Shown: piece after piece, positions 40,056 through 46,337 of the stretch
Layout: each line of letters starts with the position of its first letter
Position numbering within the stretch: position 1 is the stretch's first letter
Source: Paracoccaceae bacterium
GTDB taxonomy: Bacteria > Pseudomonadota > Alphaproteobacteria > Rhodobacterales > Rhodobacteraceae
Length of the DNA: 46,337 nt
Direction: 5' to 3'
Assembly: GCA_024304855.1 (NCBI GenBank)
Contig: JAMWZG010000005.1
Span: 1-46,337, forward strand
The notes under the pieces: model-generated
Told to the model about the DNA's origin: nothing
The model's input: the letters and a program-made list of their open reading frames with translations, nothing else
Databases searched by the model: none
Position numbers and translations under genes: made by a program

Positions 40056-40499
40056 ATGCCAACGCCCGACGACATCGACCAGCGCATCCTGACCCTGCTG
40101 CAACAGGACAGCCGTATCTCGAATGTCGATCTGGCCGACAGGGTAGGGCTGTCCCCCTCATCCTGTTGGCGCAGGGTCAAGGCGCTGGAGGAGAGCGGGA
40201 TCATCCGCCAGTATACGGTGGCACTGGACGATGAGAAACAGGGGCTTGGCTTCGGCGCCATCGTCCATGTGCATCTGACGCGCCATGACCCGGATCAGCT
40301 TGACGCCTTTATCCGCGCCGTGCGCAACCGGCCCGAGATCCGCGCTTGCTATGCGACAACCGGGCAGGCGGATTATCACCTGCATGTCGTCTGCGCGGAT
40401 ATCGAGGCGTATAACCAGTTCCTCGAACGCGTCCTGTTCCGTATTCCCGCCGTCGCCAGCGCGCAAACCAACGTCGTTCTGCGCCGGATCAAGCAATAG
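40056..40499 (+). CDS. Lrp/AsnC-family transcriptional regulator
   Basis: 147 residues: N-terminal winged helix (IDQRILTLLQQDSRISNVDL and GLSPSSCWRRVKALEESGII, about 7-50) and C-terminal RAM ligand domain (about 65-145) with CYATTGQADYHLHVVCADIE. Divergently placed to the IOR gene, as Lrp-type regulators commonly control the neighbouring amino-acid catabolic gene; branched-chain or aromatic amino acids are plausible effectors. Regulation of the ectoine transporter downstream is an alternative, since an asnC gene belongs to ectoine catabolic clusters in Roseobacters. Confidence 0.9.
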   Translation: MPTPDDIDQRILTLLQQDSRISNVDLADRVGLSPSSCWRRVKALEESGIIRQYTVALDDEKQGLGFGAIVHVHLTRHDPDQLDAFIRAVRNRPEIRACYATTGQADYHLHVVCADIEAYNQFLERVLFRIPAVASAQTNVVLRRIKQ

Positions 40500-40547
40500 T
40501 CCGCAGTCACGAACAGGCGGCAGGCGGCAAAGCGGCGGCCTATTACG

Positions 40548-40563
40548 CATAATCTCGATTATG
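40548..40563. promoter_or_regulatory. Palindrome upstream of the ectoine transporter operon
   Basis: CATAATC-TC-GATTATG is a perfect 7-base inverted repeat with 2-base centre, 138 bases before the -35 of the teaA promoter and 48 bases after the lrp stop. Possible operator; its regulator is not obvious in this window. The rest of the 326-base spacer 40500-40825 carries the promoter at 40701 but no gene. Confidence 0.45.
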
Positions 40564-40700
40564 TTAAGTTACTGCGCCCAACGCGATCAAAGCCGAGCAT
40601 GATACTACGGTCATCTAATGTATCAGCGTGTCGCCCGAGCGATCCATTCTCAAATATCTTCATCATTTTCAGTGATTTATAATCTTTTCCTGCCAATCGT

Positions 40701-40730
40701 TTGACAATCCACGCCGCCCTGACGTATTTT
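40701..40730 (+). promoter_or_regulatory. Candidate sigma-70 promoter of teaABCD
   Basis: TTGACA (40701-40706), 18-base spacer, TATTTT (40725-40730). A perfect -35 and a -10 at 4 of 6. It leaves a leader of about 90 bases before the teaA ATG. Confidence 0.6.
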
Positions 40731-40825
40731 GATCACAGATTTTAATTAGATTGCCGAACTATTCCGCAGTCGCCGCTCGACCACGGAAGGCTGTGGTTTG
40801 GGCCAACAGCGAAAGAGAGGACGAC

Positions 40826-41842
40826 ATGACAACACTCAAACGCACCCTGACAGGCTCCGCAGCACTGGTCGCATTCATGGCCAGCATGAGCACCGCGCAG
40901 GCCGAGACCTGGCGCTACGCTTTCGAGGAAGCCTTGGACGAGGTGCAGGGCGTCTTCGCACAGAAATTCAAGGAAGAGATCGAGGCCAATTCCGATCATG
41001 AAGTGCAGCTCTTCCCCTATGGCACGCTTGGCGAATCCGCCGACATCATGGAACAGGCGCAGGCAGGCATCCTGCAGTTCGTGGACCAGAGCCCGGGCTT
41101 CACCGGCTCCCTGATCCCCGAGGCACAGGTCTTCTTCGTCCCCTATCTGCTGCCGCAGGACGAGGCGGAACTGTTCGACTTCTTCCGCACCTCCAAGGCA
41201 ATCAACGAGATGTTCCCCGAACTTTACGCCGAACAGGGGCTGGAACTGCTGACCATGTTCCCCGAAGGCGAGGTCGTGATCACCACCAAGGAACCCGTCA
41301 CCAGCCCCGCGGATCTGGACGAGGTGAAGGTGCGCGTGATGACGAACCCGCTTCTGGTGGAAAGCTACCGCGCCTTTGGTGCGACGCCGACGCCGCTGCC
41401 CTGGGGCGAGGTTTATGGCGGGCTTCAGACGAATATCATTCAGGGTCAGGAGAATCCGATGTTCTTCGTGGAATCCACCAAGATGTATGAGGTGACGGAC
41501 CACATCACCTTTACCGGCCACAACAACTTCACCACGGCCGTGATGGCGAACAAGGATTTCTTCGACGCCCTGCCCGAGGAGGAACAGAAGATCGTGCAGG
41601 ATGCGATCGACGTCGCCTTCGAGCATATCCTGGAATACCAGAAGGGCCTGACCGAAACCTCGCTGGACAAGATCCTTGAGGCCAAGCCCGAAATGACCGT
41701 GACGCGCCTGACCGAAGAGCAGCGCGCACCGTTTCAGGAAGCCGCCGCCTCGGTCGAGGCTGCCTTCATCGAAATGACGGGCGACAGCGGCAAGGAGATT
41801 CTGGAGCAGATGAAAGCGGATCTGGCCAACGTGGCCGACTGA
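40826..41842 (+). CDS. teaA: TeaA/UehA-type ectoine-binding TRAP protein
   Basis: Periplasmic receptor for ectoine and hydroxyectoine. 338 residues; signal peptide cleaved after STAQA (residue 26). The mature start ETWRYAFEEALDEVQ and the stretches GILQFVDQSPGFTGSLIPEA, AINEMFPELYAEQGLELL and FGATPTPLPWGEVYGGLQTN closely follow Halomonas TeaA as I remember it, including mature Glu9 and the TRAP arginine (VRVMTNP). In Roseobacters the same system is called UehABC. GAGAGGACGAC precedes the ATG at 40826; upstream frame to 40751 is leader. Other compatible solutes cannot be excluded. Confidence 0.85.
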   Translation: MTTLKRTLTGSAALVAFMASMSTAQAETWRYAFEEALDEVQGVFAQKFKEEIEANSDHEVQLFPYGTLGESADIMEQAQAGILQFVDQSPGFTGSLIPEAQVFFVPYLLPQDEAELFDFFRTSKAINEMFPELYAEQGLELLTMFPEGEVVITTKEPVTSPADLDEVKVRVMTNPLLVESYRAFGATPTPLPWGEVYGGLQTNIIQGQENPMFFVESTKMYEVTDHITFTGHNNFTTAVMANKDFFDALPEEEQKIVQDAIDVAFEHILEYQKGLTETSLDKILEAKPEMTVTRLTEEQRAPFQEAAASVEAAFIEMTGDSGKEILEQMKADLANVAD

Positions 41843-41864
41843 TCCGCGCCAGATGACAAAGGGA

Positions 41865-41889
41865 TGCCCCGGCCATGAGGGTCGGGGCA
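41865..41889 (+). other. Stem-loop in the teaA-teaB spacer
   Basis: TGCCCCGGCC (41865-41874), loop ATGAG, GGTCGGGGCA (41880-41889): a 10-base stem with one G-U pair and no T-run. Probably protects the teaA end of the mRNA and sets the ratio of binding protein to permease. Just after it the 10-mer CGCCTGTCCG occurs twice, 16 bases apart. Confidence 0.5.
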
Positions 41890-41953
41890 CCGCCTGTCCG
41901 GGTCATCGCCTGTCCGACACCGGATCAGACCTTCAAGACAGGAGTGATCGCCC

Positions 41954-42580
41954 GTGAGCGACACAGATCAATCGCAGCTGCAAAGCCAGACGGATACGAC
42001 CGGGACAGATGATGCCCCGCTCGGCCCCTATGTCAGCACCCTGCCCGGCGCTCTGGGCTGGATCGACAACGGCATCGCCCGGCTCGAGGCGGTGCTGCTC
42101 GGCGCCGGCGTCCTTCTGCTTGCCGCCAATACCGTGGCCAATGTGCTGGGACGGTTCGTTTTCCAGAACTCGATCTTCTTCTCCGAAGAACTGAACCGCA
42201 TCCTGATCATCATGATCACCTTCGCGGGCATTTCCTATGCGGCAAGGCATGGACGCCACATCCGCATGTCGGCCCTGTTCGACGCCCTGCCCCCGCGCCC
42301 ACGCAAGCTGCTGATGATCATCATCAGCCTTGTCTCCGGCCTCATCATGCTGGGTCTGGCGTGGTTCGCGCTGCAATATATCCAGACACAGGCCGGGCGC
42401 GGACGCGTGCTGCCCTCGCTCCAGATCCCCGTCTGGTGGACCCTGATCTGGGTGCCTGTCGGCTTTTTCATGACAGGCGCGCAATACCTGCTCACCGCCC
42501 TCAAGAACCTGCTCGAAAAGGACATCTACCTCTCGACCGGGGTGCTCGAGGGGTATGACAACGGCGAAGAGGAGGTCTGA
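41954..42580 (+). CDS. teaB: TeaB-type TRAP small membrane subunit
   Basis: DctQ-type subunit of the ectoine transporter. 208 residues with a GTG start (GGAG nine bases upstream). An extended, polar N-terminus (about 1-40, rich in Q, T and D) precedes four membrane segments (about 45-65, 80-98, 118-142, 160-180) and [31 protein letters not shown] of the family. Ends with a hydrophilic tail [16 protein letters not shown]. Two bases separate it from teaC. Confidence 0.83.
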   Translation: MSDTDQSQLQSQTDTTGTDDAPLGPYVSTLPGALGWIDNGIARLEAVLLGAGVLLLAANTVANVLGRFVFQNSIFFSEELNRILIIMITFAGISYAARHGRHIRMSALFDALPPRPRKLLMIIISLVSGLIMLGLAWFALQYIQTQAGRGRVLPSLQIPVWWTLIWVPVGFFMTGAQYLLTALKNLLEKDIYLSTGVLEGYDNGEEEV

Positions 42581-42582
42581 CG

Positions 42583-43869
42583 ATGGGTTGGACATTGCTA
42601 TCCATCATGGTGGTTCTGCTGCTTCTGGGCTTTCCCATGATGATCCCGCTGATCGCCGGGGCCGGTGTCGGCTTCTACGTCATGTTCGGCGGCATGGGGC
42701 AGATGGAAACGATGATCCAGCAGATGATGGCCGGCATTCGCCCGGCTTCGCTGATCGCCGTGCCGATGTTCATCTTCGCGGCCGACATCATGACACGCGG
42801 GCAATCCGCCGGACGGCTGATCGACCTGGTGATGAGCTTTGTCGGCCATCTGCGCGGCGGGCTTGCGGTGGCGACGGCCTCGGCCTGCACGATGTTCGGC
42901 GCGGTTTCCGGCTCGACACAGGCAACGGTGGTGGCCATCGGCTCGCCGCTGCGCCCCCGGATGCTCAAGGCGGGCTACAAGGACAGTTTCATCCTGGCGC
43001 TGATCATCAATGCCTCCGACATCGCCTTTCTCATCCCGCCCTCCATCGGCATGATCATCTATGGCGTGGTATCGAACACCTCGATCGCAGAGCTTTTCAT
43101 CGCGGGCATCGGGCCGGGGCTTCTGATCCTGATGCTCTTCTCCGTCTACTCCTGGATCTATGCCGTGCGCCACAATGTGCCGACCGAGGACCGCGCCACA
43201 TGGGCTGAGCGGCTGCGGGCGCTGCGCTCCGCGCTCTGGCCATTGGGTTTCCCAGCCATCATCATCGGCGGCATCTATGGCGGGGTCTTCTCGCCGACCG
43301 AAGCGGCGGCTGTCTGCGTGCTCTATGCGATCATCCTTGAAACCGTCGTGTTCCGCGAAATGTCGCTCTCGGACCTCTATGAAACCGCCAAATCGACGGG
43401 CCTGATCACAGCCGTTGTCTTCATCCTCGTCGCGGCGGGGGCCGCCTTCTCCTGGGTGATCTCCTTTGCCCAGATCCCTCAGGCGATCCTTGCGGGAATC
43501 GGCATCGACAGCATGGGGCAGATCGGCGTTCTGATCGTCATCTCCATCGCCTTCTTCATCGGCTGCATGTTCGTGGACCCGATCGTGGTGATCCTCGTGC
43601 TCGTGCCGATCTTCGCGCCCGTGGTGGATTCGGTCGGACTTGATCCCGTGCTCGTGGGCACGATCATCACGCTTCAGGTGGCCATCGGGTCGGCCACCCC
43701 ACCCTTTGGATGTGACATCTTCACCGCCATCGCCGTGTTCAAACGCCCGTATCTCGAGGTGATCCGCGGCACGCCGCCCTTCATCCTGATCCTGCTCAGC
43801 GTCTCGGCGGCTCTGATCATGTTCCCGCAAATCGCCCTGTTCCTGCGGGATCTGGCCTTCGCGAAATAA
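42583..43869 (+). CDS. teaC: TeaC-type TRAP large membrane subunit
   Basis: DctM-type sodium-coupled permease of the ectoine transporter; 428 residues and about twelve membrane segments. Family motifs include IAVPMFIFAADIMTRGQSAG, MFGAVSGSTQATVVAIGSPL, DIAFLIPPSIGMIIYGVVSN and IGSATPPFGCDIFTAIAVFK. A strong ribosome-binding site GAGGAGG lies in the end of teaB, seven bases before the ATG. Differs clearly in sequence from the dctM at 29561, so the two TRAP systems are not recent duplicates. Confidence 0.87.
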   Translation: MGWTLLSIMVVLLLLGFPMMIPLIAGAGVGFYVMFGGMGQMETMIQQMMAGIRPASLIAVPMFIFAADIMTRGQSAGRLIDLVMSFVGHLRGGLAVATASACTMFGAVSGSTQATVVAIGSPLRPRMLKAGYKDSFILALIINASDIAFLIPPSIGMIIYGVVSNTSIAELFIAGIGPGLLILMLFSVYSWIYAVRHNVPTEDRATWAERLRALRSALWPLGFPAIIIGGIYGGVFSPTEAAAVCVLYAIILETVVFREMSLSDLYETAKSTGLITAVVFILVAAGAAFSWVISFAQIPQAILAGIGIDSMGQIGVLIVISIAFFIGCMFVDPIVVILVLVPIFAPVVDSVGLDPVLVGTIITLQVAIGSATPPFGCDIFTAIAVFKRPYLEVIRGTPPFILILLSVSAALIMFPQIALFLRDLAFAK

Positions 43870-43880
43870 GGAATCGCAGC

Positions 43881-44321
43881 ATGTACAAGCGTATCCTGAT
43901 CCCCTTCGATGGATCGAAAGGCGCCGAAATGGCCCTGCGACAGGGGATCGACCTGGCCAAACTCTGCGCGGCCGAGGTGCAGATCCTCACCGTCTATCGC
44001 CATCACGCGATGATCGAGGCCTCGCTGTCGATGGTGCGCCCCAAGGCCAAGCAGAGCAATCCGGACGAAGCGATGAAGGAACATGCCAAGGAGGTAGCCG
44101 GCTACGCGAAACAGCTCGCGCTTGGCGAGGGTCTGCCCTCCGTGCGGGCCTTCACCCGTGCCGGTCAGCCCGCCCGCACCATCGTCAGCTTTGCCAAGGA
44201 ACATGACGCCGACCTGATCGTGATCGGCGCCCGTGGTCTTGGCTCGGTCGAGACATTCCTGCTGGGGTCGGTGTCACACAAGGTCACGGGCCTGTCGAAA
44301 CTGCCCGTTCTGGTCGTCTGA
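43881..44321 (+). CDS. teaD: TeaD-like universal stress protein of the ectoine TRAP operon
   Basis: 146-residue UspA-fold protein. It carries the ATP-binding signature G-x2-G-x9-G-S as GARGLGSVETFLLGS near the C-terminus and an N-terminal ILIPFDGSKGAEMAL. In Halomonas the homologous TeaD binds ATP and lowers ectoine uptake through TeaABC; the same role is expected here from its position 11 bases after teaC. It is convergent with dxs, 11 bases apart, and I see no good terminator between them. Confidence 0.83.
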   Translation: MYKRILIPFDGSKGAEMALRQGIDLAKLCAAEVQILTVYRHHAMIEASLSMVRPKAKQSNPDEAMKEHAKEVAGYAKQLALGEGLPSVRAFTRAGQPARTIVSFAKEHDADLIVIGARGLGSVETFLLGSVSHKVTGLSKLPVLVV

Positions 44322-44332
44322 CCCCTGCCCCC

Positions 44333-46276
44333 TCAGGCCCGCCGCGCCGCGCCCTGAAACCCCAGAACCTTGCGCTCGCGTCCCAGCGCCTGCATGGCGC
44401 TTGCGGCAATGTCATGCCGTGTCAGGCCCGCATCCAGATACATCTCGTCCGGGCTGGCCTGATCAATGAAACGATCCGGCAAGGTCAGTGTCCGCACCGC
44501 AAGCCCGCGATCAAAGACACCGGCCGCCGCCAACTCATGCAGCACCATCGCTCCGAACCCGCCACGCGCGCCCTGTTCGACGGTGATCAACGCCCCATGA
44601 TGGCGCGCCAGTTGCATCAGCAGCGCCAGATCCAGCGGCTTGGCGAAACGCGCATCGGCCAGCGTGACCGACACACCCTCGGCCATCAGCAAATCCGCCG
44701 CCGCCTCGCATTCCGACAGATGCGCACCAAGGCTCAGGATGGCCACGTCACTGCCCTCGCGGATCACGCGGCCTTTGCCGATCTCCAGCACCTGCCCCAC
44801 CTCGGGCAGCACAACACCCGTGCCCGACCCGCGCGGATAGCGGAACGCAATCGGCCCCGCATCATGCGCCGCAGCGGTGGCGACCATATGCACCAGTTCC
44901 GCCTCATCTGCGGCGGCCATCACTGTGAAACCCGGCAGATTGGCCAGATAGGCCACATCGAAAGCCCCGGCATGGGTCGCCCCATCCGCGCCCACCAGCC
45001 CGGCCCGGTCAATGGCAAAGCGCACGGGCAACCCTTGCAAGGCCACGTCATGCACCACCTGATCATAGCCGCGTTGCAGAAAGGTCGAGTAGATCGCGCA
45101 GAAGGGCCGCAGCCCGCTCGCCGCCATCCCGGCGGCAAAGGTCACGCCATGCTGCTCGGCAATGCCCACATCGAACACACGCGCGGGAAAGCGCTTCGCC
45201 ATGATGTCCAGCCCGGTGCCATCCGGCATCGCCGCCGTCACCGCCACCACACGCGGATCGCGCGCGGCCGTATCGCTCAGGGCCTGCCCGAAAACGGATG
45301 TGTAACTCGGCGCATTCGGTTTGGATTTCACCTGCGCGCCCGAGGGCACGTCGAACTTCGCCACGCCGTGATACTTGTCCCGCGCCGCTTCGGCCGGGGC
45401 ATAGCCCTTGCCCTTGACGGTGCAGCAATGGATCAGGACCGGCCCCGTCGCCCGCGCCCGCGCCGCGCGCAGCACCGGCAAAAGCTGGCCCAGATCATGC
45501 CCGTTGATCGGCCCGATATAGGTGAATCCCAACTCCTCGAACAGCGTCCCGCTGGCGGATTGCCCCGTCACCAATTGCCGCGCGCGCTTGGCCCCCTCAC
45601 GCATGGGGGGCGGCAGCGCCGCCTCGAAACCTTCGGCCATCTGGCGCAAAGCGGCCAGCGGCTCATTCGCGTAGAGCCGCGACAGATAGGATGACATCGC
45701 CCCGACGGGCGGCGCGATCGACATCTCGTTGTCGTTCAGGATCACGAACAGTCGCCGCTTCTCGTGGCCTGCGTTGTTCATCGCCTCATAGGCCATGCCC
45801 GCGCTGATCGAGCCGTCGCCGATCACAGCAATCGCATCCCCCGTGGGCTGACCCAGGTCGCGCCCCACCGCAAACCCCAGCGCCGCCGAGATCGAGGTGG
45901 AACTATGCGCCGCCCCAAAGGGATCAAACTCCGACTCGCTGCGCTTGGTGAAGCCCGACAAACCGTCCTTCTGGCGCAGGCTCGTCATGCGATGCCGCCG
46001 CCCGGTCAGGATCTTGTGCGGATAGCATTGATGCCCGACATCCCAGATCAGCTTGTCCATCGGCGTATTGAAGACAGCATGGATCGCCACCGTCAGCTCG
46101 ACCACACCCAGGGATGACCCCAGATGCCCACCCGTCTGCGCCACCGACCGGATCACTTCGGATCGCAGCTCATGACTCAATCGCCCCAACTCGTCATCGG
46201 AAAACCGTTTCAGATCGGCCGGTCCCGCCACGCGGTCCAGAAGCGGCGTTTCGGCGGTGTCATGGGACTGTGTCAT
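44333..46276 (-). CDS. dxs: Dxs, 1-deoxy-D-xylulose-5-phosphate synthase
   Basis: Thiamine-diphosphate enzyme condensing pyruvate and glyceraldehyde 3-phosphate, first step of the MEP route to isoprenoids. 647 residues from [20 protein letters not shown] (GGGAGG five bases before the ATG). Domain I has GGHLGSSLG, the histidine region [15 protein letters not shown] and TPP motif [16 protein letters not shown]; domain II has [17 protein letters not shown] with catalytic Glu; domain III ends [17 protein letters not shown]. In Rhodobacter a dxs copy lies just downstream of the puf operon, and the terminator before this gene fits such a position, but puf itself is outside the window. Many of these bacteria have a second dxs elsewhere. 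Confidence 0.96.
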   Translation of the reverse strand: MTQSHDTAETPLLDRVAGPADLKRFSDDELGRLSHELRSEVIRSVAQTGGHLGSSLGVVELTVAIHAVFNTPMDKLIWDVGHQCYPHKILTGRRHRMTSLRQKDGLSGFTKRSESEFDPFGAAHSSTSISAALGFAVGRDLGQPTGDAIAVIGDGSISAGMAYEAMNNAGHEKRRLFVILNDNEMSIAPPVGAMSSYLSRLYANEPLAALRQMAEGFEAALPPPMREGAKRARQLVTGQSASGTLFEELGFTYIGPINGHDLGQLLPVLRAARARATGPVLIHCCTVKGKGYAPAEAARDKYHGVAKFDVPSGAQVKSKPNAPSYTSVFGQALSDTAARDPRVVAVTAAMPDGTGLDIMAKRFPARVFDVGIAEQHGVTFAAGMAASGLRPFCAIYSTFLQRGYDQVVHDVALQGLPVRFAIDRAGLVGADGATHAGAFDVAYLANLPGFTVMAAADEAELVHMVATAAAHDAGPIAFRYPRGSGTGVVLPEVGQVLEIGKGRVIREGSDVAILSLGAHLSECEAAADLLMAEGVSVTLADARFAKPLDLALLMQLARHHGALITVEQGARGGFGAMVLHELAAAGVFDRGLAVRTLTLPDRFIDQASPDEMYLDAGLTRHDIAASAMQALGRERKVLGFQGAARRA

Positions 46277-46293
46277 CAGAGCCTCCCGCTCTT

Positions 46294-46334
46294 GAAAGAA
46301 AAGGCGCCACACCAGGTGTCCCCGGTGTGGCGCC
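46294..46334 (-). terminator. Intrinsic terminator of an unseen minus-strand gene upstream of dxs
   Basis: Read on the minus strand: GGCGCCACACC (46334-46324), 10-base loop, GGTGTGGCGCC (46313-46303), then TTTTCTTTC. A perfect 11-base stem with a T-rich tail. It ends only 17 bases before the dxs ATG at 46276, so dxs depends on read-through past it, or on a promoter overlapping it. Confidence 0.85.
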
Positions 46335-46337
46335 CAG

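Noticed and set aside
41890..41925. Two copies of CGCCTGTCCG after the teaA hairpin as a repeat array
   Set aside because: Only two short copies; too little to call a repeat element or CRISPR.
28017..43869. The two TRAP systems as a recent duplication
   Set aside because: Binding proteins, small and large subunits differ widely in sequence and belong to different substrate subgroups.
44322..44360. Terminator between teaD and dxs
   Set aside because: GC-rich but no stable stem of convincing length and no T-run on either strand.

Overview
The window looks like chromosome of an alphaproteobacterium of the Rhodobacterales (Roseobacter type), an aerobic anoxygenic phototroph. Evidence: bacteriochlorophyll genes in an order typical of that group (bchF-N-B-H-L on the minus strand, divergent ppaA-ppsR-bchG-bch2-bchP-idi on the plus strand), PpsR operators of the form TGT-N12-ACA, many TRAP transporters, pervasive ATGA stop/start overlaps, high G+C, and an intergenic repeat (601-649) of a kind I associate with Rhodobacterales. 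I do not name a species.

Layout. (1) 1-14119 is one arm of a photosynthesis gene cluster: dark protochlorophyllide reductase (bchL partial, bchN, bchB), Mg-chelatase large subunit (bchH), the 3-vinyl hydratase (bchF), the cobalamin-type antirepressor PpaA/AerR with the repressor PpsR, and the last steps of pigment synthesis (bchG, bchP, idi) with a PucC-family membrane protein (bch2). (2) 14127-15146 is a Xre/DUF2384-RES toxin-antitoxin pair with a clear autoregulatory promoter. (3) 15340-25659 is a full chemotaxis cluster: a minus-strand operon (STAS/CheS-like, cheY, cheA, cheW, cheR, second cheY, unknown 124-aa protein) and a plus-strand set (cheB with a degenerate receiver, cheD, a Cache transmembrane chemoreceptor with a C-terminal pentapeptide, and a soluble globin-coupled chemoreceptor). 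Sampled blocks here have lower G+C than the flanks. (4) 25855-34391 is a sugar-acid locus: a LacI-type regulator facing an operon denD-dctPQM-ltnD-otnK-otnC-otnI, which would import and degrade D-erythronate and L-threonate to dihydroxyacetone phosphate. (5) 34474-36510 is a KtrAB potassium uptake system. (6) 36514-40499 is a fused indolepyruvate:ferredoxin oxidoreductase divergent from an Lrp/AsnC regulator. (7) 40826-44321 is a TeaABC/UehABC-type ectoine TRAP transporter with its universal stress protein. (8) 44333-46276 is dxs, preceded at the window edge by a strong intrinsic terminator belonging to a gene outside the window; in Rhodobacter dxs follows the puf operon, so the second arm of the photosynthesis cluster may begin just past the right edge.

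How it fits together: idi and dxs bracket about 30 kb of genes unrelated to pigment synthesis (oxygen and chemical sensing, sugar-acid use, osmoadaptation by K+ and ectoine uptake, amino-acid oxidation). The least described parts are the unknown che-operon protein, the phosphorylation-deficient CheB, the globin receptor, and the PpsR operators that reach into the bchG coding sequence. I saw no tRNA, rRNA, CRISPR array, insertion sequence or flagellar gene.
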